35,748 nucleotides of DNA from Bacteroidales bacterium UBA6346 (GTDB taxonomy: Bacteria > Bacteroidota > Bacteroidia > Bacteroidales > UBA932). The position numbers were made by a program, and so were the translations under genes. Under the pieces are notes generated by a model. That model did not search any database and was not told the DNA's origin. It saw only the letters and a program-made list of their open reading frames with translations. The stretch's first letter is position 1; each line of letters opens with the position of its first letter. This document shows positions 8,149-16,753 of the stretch, in pieces. The stretch lies in assembly GCA_002438905.1 (NCBI GenBank), contig DJSA01000037.1, positions 370 through 36,117 of the forward strand, given 5' to 3'.

Positions 8149-9270
8149 TCATTCCAAGTATCCAGAGATGAACAGGTTAATGACCGGACGCAGAGGCGAA
8201 TTGGTTGTGAGAGTCACAATGACCAAGGTTTCCCCTTTCGGCAGCATGGAAGTGTCAACATGGACGCGAACCTGTCCCTTTTCTCCGGGGGCTACTGGCT
8301 GGATTGTCCCGTGGGAGTAGCGCGGAGCGTCAGTGTCGCATTTGTAGACTTGGAAACATCGCTTGCCTTCGTTGGTGAACGTGAACTCGGCATCGATGGT
8401 CTTGCCGGCCTTTATCTTGCCAAAAGAATATGTACTCGTTGCAAACTTGGGCCTCGGCCCATCGGATTTCTGAGACTCCGAGAGTGAGCTGAAATTGTCT
8501 GTTGTGAACGCATATATCCTTAACTTACCGGCTTTTACGCCATCAGGAAGCCCTGCGAGCGTATATGACTCAACTCCGTCCACGACCGGTACGGCATAGT
8601 ACAGATTCTTGCCCCACCTTTCGCGCGACGTCTTCACGGTGTAGCTGATTTCTGCCTCGCCTCCTGCCGGAATGACCTCCGGAGAGACTTTCAGCGACAG
8701 CCCGTCGCTTATGTCCGTAAATGTCAGTTTTACAGGCCTCTTCCCGAGATTGGCCACTGTTAGCCTGTCGCTCCGGCTCTCACCCTGAAGGATGTTTCCA
8801 CATTTTACGTCAAGTGTGCGGAATCCGACCGGCCCGAAGCGCTCCTTGAATATTTCCTCCTTCGTCAATTTTTTTTCGTGGCATACACCGCGGAGCTTGA
8901 GTATCACCGGCTTCTTCATGTCGGAGAAATATGCCGTCAGATTCTTGTCGAAGGGGAGAGGCGCCTCATTGTTGCTGTAGGTCACTGAAATCTTGCCACT
9001 TTCACCAGGTTTTATCGGGGATTTTGTCCACTCCACGTCCGTGCACCCGCATGAGGTCACCACACTATAGATAGCGACAGGTTCCTTTCCGATGTTTTTC
9101 ACGGAAAATGAGCAACTTACCGGACCGCTTCCGAGGAGTATGTCCCCAAAGTCGTGGCAGTCGCTGTCCAGTTCGATGTTCTCGCTGATCTTCACCTGCG
9201 CCACCGCAGGCATGCCCAAAGCCGCAGCAAGCATCATAACGGCGATGACATATATGATATGGCGTTTCAT
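8149..9270 (-). CDS. DUF1573-type secreted protein with Ig-like repeats
   Basis: 373 residues from ATG 9270 (MKRHIIYVIAVMML), chosen over ATG 9282 because the signal peptide then has a normal charged N-terminus; cleavage would follow AVAQ. Two DUF1573-like beta-sandwich units are visible: HDFGDILLGSGPVSCSFSVKN with the hallmark TSCGCTDVEW near residue 60, and a second near the C-terminus (YSFGKIKAGKTIDAEFTFTN). A middle segment (LTVANLGKRPVKLTF) may be a third, diverged copy. Proteins of this kind are abundant in Bacteroidales and lie in the periplasm or envelope; the function is unknown. It has its own promoter (9324-9357). The metal exporter downstream could be co-transcribed. Confidence 0.85.
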   Translation of the reverse strand: MKRHIIYVIAVMMLAAALGMPAVAQVKISENIELDSDCHDFGDILLGSGPVSCSFSVKNIGKEPVAIYSVVTSCGCTDVEWTKSPIKPGESGKISVTYSNNEAPLPFDKNLTAYFSDMKKPVILKLRGVCHEKKLTKEEIFKERFGPVGFRTLDVKCGNILQGESRSDRLTVANLGKRPVKLTFTDISDGLSLKVSPEVIPAGGEAEISYTVKTSRERWGKNLYYAVPVVDGVESYTLAGLPDGVKAGKLRIYAFTTDNFSSLSESQKSDGPRPKFATSTYSFGKIKAGKTIDAEFTFTNEGKRCFQVYKCDTDAPRYSHGTIQPVAPGEKGQVRVHVDTSMLPKGETLVIVTLTTNSPLRPVINLFISGYLE

Positions 9271-9323
9271 GTGTCCTGTCATTACGCAAAATGTATTGAA
9301 CCACGGGGGTCACTTACAAAATA

Positions 9324-9357
9324 CAAAGATACTTCAAAATATTTTGTGAAAACCAAA
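9324..9357 (-). promoter_or_regulatory. Promoter for the DUF1573 gene
   Basis: On the minus strand TATCTTTG (9331-9324) fits TAnnTTTG, with TTTG at 9357-9354, 22 bases upstream. It overlaps the promoter of the divergent ferredoxin gene (9343-9373). Confidence 0.6.
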
Positions 9358-9373
9358 ACAGTTCCTAAATTTG
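9343..9373 (+). promoter_or_regulatory. Promoter for the ferredoxin gene
   Basis: TTTG at 9343-9346 and TAAATTTG at 9366-9373 are 19 bases apart, a near-perfect Bacteroidota promoter. The ferredoxin ATG follows about 65 bases after the expected start point. Confidence 0.75.
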
Positions 9374-9446
9374 CAAGACTTTGTGTCTCCGACAATGCCG
9401 GAGCGGCAAGGGGAAGGAATTAACGATTATTTAAACTCATAAATTT

Positions 9447-9614
9447 ATGGCTCACAGAATCACAGAGGACTGCATAGCTTGCGGAACTTGTATCAATGAA
9501 TGCCCTGTCGGAGCAATTTCCGAGGGCGACATCTACAAAATCGACCCGAATGTGTGCATTGACTGCGGAACCTGCGCCGACGTTTGCCCGCAGGGCGCAA
9601 TCGTTGCTGAATAA
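9447..9614 (+). CDS. 2[4Fe-4S] ferredoxin, 55 residues
   Basis: A complete small gene, ATG 9447 to TAA 9612-9614. The 55-residue product has two clostridial-type cluster motifs: CIACGTCINECP (residues 9-20) and CIDCGTCADVCP (residues 37-47), each a CxxCxxCxxxCP arrangement, in the usual pseudo-twofold fold. It is a low-potential cytoplasmic electron carrier, likely serving pyruvate:ferredoxin oxidoreductase, hydrogenase or Rnf in an anaerobe; partners are not in the window. It has its own promoter and its own terminator (9650-9679), so it should be expressed alone and possibly strongly. Confidence 0.96.
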   Translation: MAHRITEDCIACGTCINECPVGAISEGDIYKIDPNVCIDCGTCADVCPQGAIVAE

Positions 9615-9649
9615 GGCAGTCAACGCGCATGATTGCATGGCAATTACAG

Positions 9650-9679
9650 GGAGAATGGCAGTAATGCCGTTCTCCTTTT
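9650..9679 (+). terminator. Rho-independent terminator of the ferredoxin gene
   Basis: GGAGAATGGC (9650-9659) pairs with GCCGTTCTCC (9666-9675) with one G-U pair around loop AGTAAT and is followed by TTTT. Confidence 0.85.
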
Positions 9680-9705
9680 CGTATGCAGGGGAGGAATGTA
9701 AATAA

Positions 9706-10371
9706 ATGCATATTATGTATATAGGTGACAAACTATTTATATTTGATTTGGATGGGACACTGATTGATTCGGTTGCCGACCTGGCGGCTGCGGGAAATCA
9801 TACTCTTGAAATACATGGATTCCCGACCCATCAGCTCAAGGAATATTACAAATTTGTCGGTAATGGCATAGGAAAGCTCATGGAGCGCGCCCTTCCTGAA
9901 GGCTCGAAGCACCTTGCGGAATCGTTGCTTGACGATTTCCGGGCCTACTACAACATCCATCTTGCCGATAACACTAGGCCATATCCCGGCATAAGCGGGC
10001 TTCTTGCCTACATTCAGTCTCAGGGGGCTAAAATTGCTGTAGCCTCCAACAAGTATCAGGCTGCCACTGAGATGCTCGTGAGCAAATTTTTCCCAGATAT
10101 CCGCTTCTGCTCCATACACGGGCAACGTGATGGCGTGGCGCGTAAACCAGCACCCGAGGTTGTGTTCGAAATCGTGGAGGAGGCAGGTGCAAGGCTCTCC
10201 GATGTCATATATGTAGGTGATTCAGACGTTGATATGCGCACTGCCGCGAATGCCGATGTGCGGGCGATAGGCGTAACCTACGGATTTTGTCCGGCCGAGA
10301 CTATAGTCTCATTCAGACCTTGGAAAATAGCCTCATCTGCAGACGAGATTTTGGACATTCTCAGAGGCTGA
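9706..10371 (+). CDS. HAD-superfamily phosphatase, phosphoglycolate phosphatase-like
   Basis: 221 residues with the four HAD motifs: FDLDGTLIDS (nucleophile D14, D16), VASNK near residue 110, the KPAPEV lysine and VGDSDVDM. The helical cap after motif I is of the Gph/PGP type. It would hydrolyse a phosphorylated small molecule such as 2-phosphoglycolate in the cytoplasm; substrate is uncertain for this family. A purine-rich GGGGAGGA (9688-9695) lies about ten bases before ATG 9706, a rare Shine-Dalgarno-like sequence here; ATG 9715 is an in-frame alternative. No separate promoter box was found after the ferredoxin terminator, so it may depend on read-through. Confidence 0.88.
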   Translation: MHIMYIGDKLFIFDLDGTLIDSVADLAAAGNHTLEIHGFPTHQLKEYYKFVGNGIGKLMERALPEGSKHLAESLLDDFRAYYNIHLADNTRPYPGISGLLAYIQSQGAKIAVASNKYQAATEMLVSKFFPDIRFCSIHGQRDGVARKPAPEVVFEIVEEAGARLSDVIYVGDSDVDMRTAANADVRAIGVTYGFCPAETIVSFRPWKIASSADEILDILRG

Positions 10372-10399
10372 AAAATATCGTGGCGGGATGCAAAAATTT

Positions 10400-10430
10400 T
10401 TTGCCATATAGAAAAATAGTCTTATACTTG
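10400..10430 (+). promoter_or_regulatory. Promoter for the small acidic protein gene
   Basis: TTTG at 10400-10403 and TATACTTG at 10423-10430 (one mismatch to TAnnTTTG) are 19 bases apart; the start codon follows 30 bases later. Confidence 0.6.
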
Positions 10431-10460
10431 CACCGCAATTTGAATAAAGGAAAAAGCGAT

Positions 10461-10808
10461 ATGGAAACGAAAAAAAGACGTGTTGTCAGTTACGAAAATA
10501 TGGATGATGCGCTCACTGCAGCGTTCAACGAGAAATATCCGAAGGGATTTGCTGACTATCTCCCTGATCTTAAGGAATATCCTAAGCCGGACGGAACATC
10601 TTTCTATGCCGTGACGATAGAGACCGATGATGCGGTTTGTCTTGTGAAAATAAAGATTCGCACAGACGATGCCGAGGACATAGAGAGGTGGCTAGACAGC
10701 GATGACGAGGACGACGAGGACGACGCATCAGGCGAGGAGAATGGTGATGCCCTTCCTGACGATAACATCTCCCAATACTCCAACGGCGATGATGACCCTG
10801 CGGAATAG
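10461..10808 (+). CDS. Small acidic protein of unknown function
   Basis: 115 residues from ATG 10461 (METKKRRVVSYENMDD). The reading frame stays open further upstream, but the promoter at 10400-10430 and an AAAGG-rich leader support this start. Residues 1-80 look like a small folded domain (VVSYENMDDALTAAF, SFYAVTIETDDAVCLVKIKI). From about residue 79 it becomes a low-complexity acidic tail with WLDSDDEDDEDDASGEE and more Asp/Glu to the end. No family was recognised. The tail could act as a charged, disordered region binding basic protein or divalent metal, but nothing in the context fixes a role. It ends before a strong terminator. Confidence 0.75.
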   Translation: METKKRRVVSYENMDDALTAAFNEKYPKGFADYLPDLKEYPKPDGTSFYAVTIETDDAVCLVKIKIRTDDAEDIERWLDSDDEDDEDDASGEENGDALPDDNISQYSNGDDDPAE

Positions 10809-10838
10809 ACGACACCGTCATTCATGAGAACATGAAGC

Positions 10839-10868
10839 GCCCCAGTAAAACCAGAATTTTGCTGGGGC
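10839..10868 (+). terminator. Strong hairpin terminator between convergent genes
   Basis: A 12-bp stem (GCCCCAGTAAAA at 10839-10850 with TTTTGCTGGGGC at 10857-10868, one G-T pair) around loop CCAGAA. It lies between the acidic protein gene and the end of the minus-strand polyene operon and could stop transcription from both sides. The 66 bases beyond it hold a run of eight Gs (10923-10930) and no other clear signal. Confidence 0.82.
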
Positions 10869-10934
10869 ACTTTGTATTAATCCAACTTGTCTTGAGGCTG
10901 TAGTTGCTGAAGGCATCCCTCCGGGGGGGGTGGA

Positions 10935-12473
10935 TTATTTTTCTTCCTTGTAGGATTTCCTATCTTTCTTGCCGTTATACGTGTAGTTTATTGAAGGAAC
11001 GGACTCATACATTGTAGGCACTTTATAGGCGTCAAGCTTGGATTTGAGATGAACGGCAAGCGAGCGCTTGTCGAGGTTGGTCCCGTCCTCAAACACAGCA
11101 AGCAACTTCAGGACAGGGCCTATTATAGGATGCGTTGCTGCAACGCATATACAATCCTTTATCCCGGGGAAAGAAGATGCGGCATTCTCAACCTCAAGCG
11201 GGTTTACCTTGTACCCACCGACATTGATTATGTCGCCTTGCCGGCCTGAAAGATGTATCATTCCCTCTTCATCGATATAGCCCAGATCTGACATATAGAC
11301 CTTTCCTCCGACAATAACCTTCTCCGTACTCTCTTTGTCGTTGACATATCCGCTCATGATTGTTGAGCCGGACACGATGACGGTGCCGTCGTCCGCAATC
11401 TCGACATCCGCATTCTTGAGCGGGCTTCCGATGCATCCTTCCATATATTTCCCGTCATTGAAATCGTATGTCGCGACACAACCTATTTCAGTACCGCCGT
11501 AGGTGTTGTAGAGGCGGGAATGCGGCAATGCCTTGCTCAACTGCTCCATGTCGGCTTTAGTGATGGGAGCAGCCCCGGTCTCGATGAATTCAATCTTGGA
11601 GGAAAGCGAGCAGAGCCTTTCATAAGAAAACTGCATTATGAGCCTGATGCTTGCAGGAACGAGGAACGTAGCGAATTTCTCGAACGGCAGGTCGAAGACC
11701 TTAAAGAAGGCATTCATGTCCTTGAGCCCGTCCAGAATGCAGATTGTGCCTCCGGCAGACAAGGTCGGATGAATCTTGAATAGGGAAGCGATATGATTCA
11801 GCGGACCGCTGATGATAAAAAGAAGATCCTTCGAGAAATGAAGGTCGCTTATAAAATTGTCCGCGCAGGAGGTAAGGCATGTCTCGGACAGCATGACGCC
11901 CTTGGACTTGCCGGTTGTCCCTGTAGTGTAGAGAGTATCCGCTATGCCTTTGGGAAATTCGTATGCTTCCACTTCCGCCTTGACAGCCCGGAAATTTTCT
12001 TCTGACGCCATGTGCTCCAGCGGAACGGCGACAGCACCGAGATAATGCACGGCACAATAGGTGATAATGAAGTCAATGTCTTGATTGGCGCGATAGACAT
12101 ACGGGCGCTGCGGCTGAAGCCCCTCGTCTCTCAGTTTCTGTGCTTTGGCGACAATCGCGTTCCAAAGCTGTGCGTAAGTCATGCTTTCTGCTCCGCAAAT
12201 TACAGCAACTTTGTCTGGGGTCTGAATGGAAAACTGCCGTATCTTGTTCTCCAGAGTCCTCTTGGAATTGACCATTCTGGTGACTGCTTCTATATTCTTG
12301 AAGTTTTTAGGTGTCACGTCTTCGGCATCGAGAAGTACTCCATACTTCCGGGAAAGGACATAAAGCATTGTGGCAATGCCGAGCGAGTCCAGTTCCGTAA
12401 AGAGGAAGTCGGATTCGAGATTCACGGCAGGCAGCACGTCTTCCAACAATGATTTGATTTCTGCTGTTGTCAT
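10935..12473 (-). CDS. Acyl carrier protein-AMP-ligase fusion (ApeH-like starter ligase)
   Basis: 512 residues. Residues 1-75 form an acyl-carrier domain with the phosphopantetheine serine in TELDSLG (Ser30). From about residue 73 an ANL-superfamily ligase follows: P-loop TTGTTGKSKG (183-192), YGGTEIG, SDLGYIDEEG, GRQGDIINVGGYKVNPLEVE-like hinge and the C-terminal catalytic lysine in NGKKDRK (about 502). It should activate a carboxylic acid with ATP and load it on a carrier protein, the role proposed for the AMP-ligase of aryl-polyene clusters, which supplies the aromatic starter. Here the carrier may be its own N-terminal domain. It is the last gene of the operon, 6 bases after the exporter gene. 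The acid used is not known. Confidence 0.88.
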   Translation of the reverse strand: MTTAEIKSLLEDVLPAVNLESDFLFTELDSLGIATMLYVLSRKYGVLLDAEDVTPKNFKNIEAVTRMVNSKRTLENKIRQFSIQTPDKVAVICGAESMTYAQLWNAIVAKAQKLRDEGLQPQRPYVYRANQDIDFIITYCAVHYLGAVAVPLEHMASEENFRAVKAEVEAYEFPKGIADTLYTTGTTGKSKGVMLSETCLTSCADNFISDLHFSKDLLFIISGPLNHIASLFKIHPTLSAGGTICILDGLKDMNAFFKVFDLPFEKFATFLVPASIRLIMQFSYERLCSLSSKIEFIETGAAPITKADMEQLSKALPHSRLYNTYGGTEIGCVATYDFNDGKYMEGCIGSPLKNADVEIADDGTVIVSGSTIMSGYVNDKESTEKVIVGGKVYMSDLGYIDEEGMIHLSGRQGDIINVGGYKVNPLEVENAASSFPGIKDCICVAATHPIIGPVLKLLAVFEDGTNLDKRSLAVHLKSKLDAYKVPTMYESVPSINYTYNGKKDRKSYKEEK

Positions 12474-12479
12474 ATTCTG

Positions 12480-15245
12480 TTATTTTTTGTATTCAATGTT
12501 ATCTGCTATCCCTCCGGCGGCCACTTCCGCAATGTTCCGGCGCTCGTCGTCCGCAATGTGGGCGATGACCTTGAGGTCTTTGTGCGAAAGCGCGAGCAAC
12601 AGGGACAATTCGCCATAGCCCTCGTCAACTGTTTCTATCTGTTGCGATTGCGGCGTCTTCAGCTCCATCATCTCCTTGCCTTTGTTCTTCAGATTCCGTC
12701 TCACGGTTCTTTCCACGGCCTTTCCCTTATATATGTAGCGGCCTTCAACGGCAGAGCGCAGATCATTCGGGATCCCGAAGAAGATCGTTCTCAATGTCAC
12801 CGGATAGCGTCTCGGCTCCCCGTTCTTCATGGTGAGCCACCTGAACATGAGCGGTGGTATAAGGTAGGCCATCAACACGACCGAAAACATTCCGATTATG
12901 GTGACTTCCGCCAGTGAACGCATTGCAGGATGTCTGGCGATGATAAGGGTGCCAATGCCGACGAACATTATCGCCGCCGACTGGAATATGCTGCTCTTAT
13001 ATGAGCCCAGAATCGGTTTGCGATGCGAGTATTCGTATTGGCATCCCTCGGTAATGAAGATGGTGTAGTCATCACCCTGGCCGAATATGAATGTCGCGAG
13101 GATGATGTTCACGATATTGAACTTAATGCCGAGTATCGACATCAGTCCGAGAATCCATATCCAGCTCACGGCCATCGGCAGAAATGAAATCAGCGCGAGT
13201 TCAATCCTTCCGAATGAAAACCAGAGGAAGAAAAACACGATGAGCGAGCAGACCCAGCCTATGTAGTTGAAGTTGTCGGACAGACTGCGAGTCATTGCTG
13301 CGTTCATTCCAGAAACATCAAAACAGCCCGGCTCCAATGCCGATTTGGCTTTCTCTATGTTCTTGGGTTCGACATTCAATGCCTGGACCGCATATTTGGT
13401 CCGTCCGTCTTCCGACTCTGTGAAATTCTGAACAAACACGGTTTTGGCCAATGGCTCGAAAAATTCAAATTCTTCTGGAGCTGGGTCCCCTGCATTTTCT
13501 ACCAATGAGATGAACTTATTGAATGCCAACGTTGTGAAACCGGCGTCAGAAGCGGCCAGCTTAAGTGATGAGGTGAGCTCATCGTTGTGGCGCTCAGTGA
13601 AATCCTTCCAAAGTTCAATGCGGCGTGCCTGCTCGCCCTTGGGAACAATAAACGCATCTGCGTAATTCTGCCTCGCCACGATGCCTGAGGCCACGAGACT
13701 GTCGATTACAGATGAATGATCTGCGCTGTTCGAGAGCGCTTCGTCAAAGCTGCTCCCCCTGCCATAGACATATAGAGTCAGAGCGGTGTGAGTAGTGTCT
13801 TTTGTGAGCATGTCCTCAAAATACTGCATGTCGGCCTTCTGGCTGGCAGTCATGTAGTTTATATGCGACATGTTGGTGTCGAACCCCGTTTGCAGACTGA
13901 AATATGACAATATTGCCGTGATGACAACCACCGCGATGACGGACACCCTGCTTTTTTCCGGCGAGAATCCGGAAATTCTGTCCAACAGCAAGTTTCTGTG
14001 CCTGATGTCTTTGCTGTGCGATACATAATGCGGCAGAAACAGCAGCACGAAGAGGATGGTTCCAATCAGAAGAAGCGACGCGAAGAGGCCGAGGTCACGA
14101 AGGGCTGTGGATTTGAGCGGCACCAGGGCAAGGAACGCTCCGACTGTAGTTATATTGCCGACCACAAGCGGTGACACGATTTCCGACATTGCCGTTTTCA
14201 TGTCGCTCTGATGCGCCGTGTGCATGATAAGATGCAGCGGATAGTTGATTGCAATCCCAAGGATAACGCTTGAGATGCCTATGACGATGATGGAAACGCT
14301 GTCGCTGAAGGCGGCCATTCCTCCGAGAGCGAACAGCAGCCCCCATCCTACCGACAGGAATATCAGGAGGATGTTCTTGATTGAGCCTATGGAATAGACC
14401 AGAAGCAGGATGACGAGCACGGCCGACAATGATATGGCGAGAATGCTGTCCTTCTTTATCCGGGACGAATTTCCGACGGCAATTGCCGGCCCTCCGACTA
14501 TGTCTGCCTTTACGTCAGGGAAGTCTGCCTGCATCGCCTCAGAGGCATTCTCCAACAGTTTCAGGAGTTTTGAATTGTTCTCTGTCTCGCTGCTTCCGAA
14601 CGGCGAATCGAGCATCATAACCGCCCGGCTCATGTCGGGAGTGAAGATATGGCCGTCATACATCTCAAAGCCGATTTGACTGCCTGAAGCCTGCATCCTA
14701 GCCAGTACCGGACTGAAAAGGCCGAGCGGGTCACGGGTGATTGCACCGGTCACTAACGGGGACGACGGGAACAGCAGCGCGTTCCTGTCCCTTTCAAGCG
14801 CCTGTCTGACATATCCCGGTTTGGACAGAAGGGAGTCCATCCTCTGTATGTCCGCGTCAGTTATGAAATAAGGGATATTGTCGTAAACGAAATCCGACAC
14901 TTCCGCAATGGTTTCCATGTCGATTCCTCCAACTATATTCTCGCACCATTGTTCCGGGTCATTCTCGTCAAGAAATGACAGATAGGACTCAATGGCGCTG
15001 ACTGTTCTGTCGGCATCTCCCGGATTCGAGAATAGGATGAATATCCTTTCCGCACCGGAGATGTTCTGATAGATGCTCATCTCTTCCCTTTCTTCGGTGC
15101 CGAGTGGGAGGAAATCACTGATGTCCTCACTGAAATTCAGGGTGGCGGCCAGGCATATCAGGATAATGGACGTAACGGTGAGGATACACCGCCTGAGCGT
15201 GCATCGTTCAGAAAAGAAATCATATATTTCAGAAATCGTCATCAT
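12480..15245 (-). CDS. MMPL/RND-family exporter with a methyltransferase-like C-terminal stump
   Basis: 921 residues. One N-terminal TM is followed by a large periplasmic domain, an MMPL block of several TMs (about 270-410, with GISSVILGIAINYPLHL), a second TM and periplasmic domain, and a second MMPL block (about 650-810, with TFIFGQGDDYTIFITEG carrying the acidic residues expected for proton coupling). This is the layout of RND lipid/pigment exporters such as the ApeM-like protein of aryl-polyene clusters and would move product across the inner membrane. After residue 835 the tail is soluble: RYIYKGKAVERTVRR, then DEGYGELSLLLAL and VIAHIADDERR, which resemble the first half of a class I SAM-methyltransferase fold; the rest is missing. 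The start overlaps the stop of the upstream FAD gene (ATGA). Confidence 0.88.
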   Translation of the reverse strand: MMTISEIYDFFSERCTLRRCILTVTSIILICLAATLNFSEDISDFLPLGTEEREEMSIYQNISGAERIFILFSNPGDADRTVSAIESYLSFLDENDPEQWCENIVGGIDMETIAEVSDFVYDNIPYFITDADIQRMDSLLSKPGYVRQALERDRNALLFPSSPLVTGAITRDPLGLFSPVLARMQASGSQIGFEMYDGHIFTPDMSRAVMMLDSPFGSSETENNSKLLKLLENASEAMQADFPDVKADIVGGPAIAVGNSSRIKKDSILAISLSAVLVILLLVYSIGSIKNILLIFLSVGWGLLFALGGMAAFSDSVSIIVIGISSVILGIAINYPLHLIMHTAHQSDMKTAMSEIVSPLVVGNITTVGAFLALVPLKSTALRDLGLFASLLLIGTILFVLLFLPHYVSHSKDIRHRNLLLDRISGFSPEKSRVSVIAVVVITAILSYFSLQTGFDTNMSHINYMTASQKADMQYFEDMLTKDTTHTALTLYVYGRGSSFDEALSNSADHSSVIDSLVASGIVARQNYADAFIVPKGEQARRIELWKDFTERHNDELTSSLKLAASDAGFTTLAFNKFISLVENAGDPAPEEFEFFEPLAKTVFVQNFTESEDGRTKYAVQALNVEPKNIEKAKSALEPGCFDVSGMNAAMTRSLSDNFNYIGWVCSLIVFFFLWFSFGRIELALISFLPMAVSWIWILGLMSILGIKFNIVNIILATFIFGQGDDYTIFITEGCQYEYSHRKPILGSYKSSIFQSAAIMFVGIGTLIIARHPAMRSLAEVTIIGMFSVVLMAYLIPPLMFRWLTMKNGEPRRYPVTLRTIFFGIPNDLRSAVEGRYIYKGKAVERTVRRNLKNKGKEMMELKTPQSQQIETVDEGYGELSLLLALSHKDLKVIAHIADDERRNIAEVAAGGIADNIEYKK

Positions 15246-16753
15246 ATCCCGGAACCGTCAAAACGATTAATCTTGTTCAGTATATAGTTCCTGCCAAGAA
15301 TGGCCTCGCATGTGTTGATTGCCGTAAGGGACACGCCGCAGAATCCGTGAAGATTGCAGTTCTGCCCCGTCAGGAACAGATTCTTGACTTTCGTGGCGAC
15401 AGGGACCTGAGAGCGGACTATGTCGTGGCAGTCTTTTGAGAACCCGTACATCGACCCGTCTTTGACGCCATAGAAGTCTCGGATCGTAAGCGGAGATGCG
15501 GTGTTTACAGACTCGATGCAATCCCGGAACCCAGGGGCAATTTCTTCCATGCACGCTATCAGTTTTTCGGCACAGTCGGCTTTCCATTGGCTGTATTCTG
15601 GACCTCTGTTGCCGACAGTGGTGTTTTTCCACTGCTCGACGGCATTCCATTGCATCGGAGCGGTTACTATTATCTTGTCGGCAAATTCTCCTTGATTGAT
15701 TTCCGGAGGTGTGACGTACAGGAAACCGGATGGCCACTGCTTTGTCTGACCGAATTTCCAGATGGCGTCATACCGGGACATATAGTACATCGTGTAGTTG
15801 AAGAACCTGAACGTCCGGGGCTTAAGCTTAATGTTCAGCGTAAATGCGGAATAGGAATTCGGCAGATTGTCGAGTCTTTCCCGGTAAGCTTTCGGAAGAA
15901 TTGACGCATCGTCGAGAAGAGGGAAGAACGAGCAGGGATGAATTGCACAGATATAATAATCCGCACTATATGATTTTCCGCTTTTTGTCGTTACTCCGGT
16001 AATATTGCGGTTCTCGCTGTGAACTGACCTGACGGCGTCCCCGGAAAGGACATGGCCTCCATGGTCGGTTATCAGATCACTGAGAGTCTGCGCAAATAGT
16101 ATGCTCCCGCCGGCAAAACGGCTGGAGCCGTCAATGTACAGGACGGAAATCAGGGCATGGATGTATGCGGGGGTTACTCCTTCTTTCCCTCCGTACAAGG
16201 GATTCAGATAAGCCACTACGCTTTGCAGATGCTTGTCAGTGATATACTTGGCAATAAAGTCACTGGCCGGCATCAGGAATTCATCGGAATGGACCTGCAT
16301 ATATTCCGGCGATGGCCTGAGATAGAAAAGATCCACCTCGTCGGCCACTCTATACAATGCCTCTATGTACGCCTCCAGATTCTCTTTCTGATCAGGAAAA
16401 TCTTTGCTCAGGGACTCCACAAAGCCAACTTTGCCCTTGGCTATATGATAGGTTCTCTTGTCTTCGGCGAAGAATATGCTGTCAATGTTTTCAGGATCCG
16501 TGTCCTGCGTGTGGACGTCTTCCCATATACCAAGATATTCGCATATTCTTCGGATATTGCCGCCTTTCTGCATGCCGCCTATAATGTGCATGCCGGTGTC
16601 GAACACTTCCCCGAAGCGCCTGAAGCTCTGAAGCCCGCCGCCTATTATCTTGTTTTTTTCCAGAACCGTTACGTCAAGCCCTTCCTTTGCGAGAATTGCT
16701 CCGGTAAAGAGGCCGCCAAGACCGCCTCCTATTATGATAACACTTTTAGACAT
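15242..16753 (-). CDS. FAD-dependent phytoene desaturase-like oxidoreductase
   Basis: 503 residues from ATG 16753 (MSKSVIIIGGGLGG), chosen because it overlaps the upstream stop codon as ATGTCTAA and places the Rossmann motif at the very N-terminus; the frame is open a further eight codons. GGGLGGLFTG and the E of VTVLEKN form the FAD-binding site, GGGLQSFRRFGEVFDTGMH follows, and near the C-terminus NLFLTGQNCNLHGFCGV is the second FAD contact typical of CrtI/phytoene desaturase and carotenoid isomerase relatives. Such enzymes oxidise or isomerise polyenes. A role in desaturating, isomerising or tailoring the polyene chain is inferred from its place in the operon; the substrate is unproven. 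Confidence 0.88.
   Translation of the reverse strand: MSKSVIIIGGGLGGLFTGAILAKEGLDVTVLEKNKIIGGGLQSFRRFGEVFDTGMHIIGGMQKGGNIRRICEYLGIWEDVHTQDTDPENIDSIFFAEDKRTYHIAKGKVGFVESLSKDFPDQKENLEAYIEALYRVADEVDLFYLRPSPEYMQVHSDEFLMPASDFIAKYITDKHLQSVVAYLNPLYGGKEGVTPAYIHALISVLYIDGSSRFAGGSILFAQTLSDLITDHGGHVLSGDAVRSVHSENRNITGVTTKSGKSYSADYYICAIHPCSFFPLLDDASILPKAYRERLDNLPNSYSAFTLNIKLKPRTFRFFNYTMYYMSRYDAIWKFGQTKQWPSGFLYVTPPEINQGEFADKIIVTAPMQWNAVEQWKNTTVGNRGPEYSQWKADCAEKLIACMEEIAPGFRDCIESVNTASPLTIRDFYGVKDGSMYGFSKDCHDIVRSQVPVATKVKNLFLTGQNCNLHGFCGVSLTAINTCEAILGRNYILNKINRFDGSGI

Noticed and set aside
9738..9745. TATATTTG, a perfect -7 box
   Set aside because: It lies inside the HAD gene over the codons just before and at the essential FDLDGT motif, so it cannot serve that gene; A/T-rich coding sequence explains it.
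10903..10938. CCCTCC followed by eight Gs as a terminator for the polyene operon
   Set aside because: The possible pairing is short and mismatched and has no T-run in the operon's direction; the strong hairpin at 10839-10868 is a better candidate.
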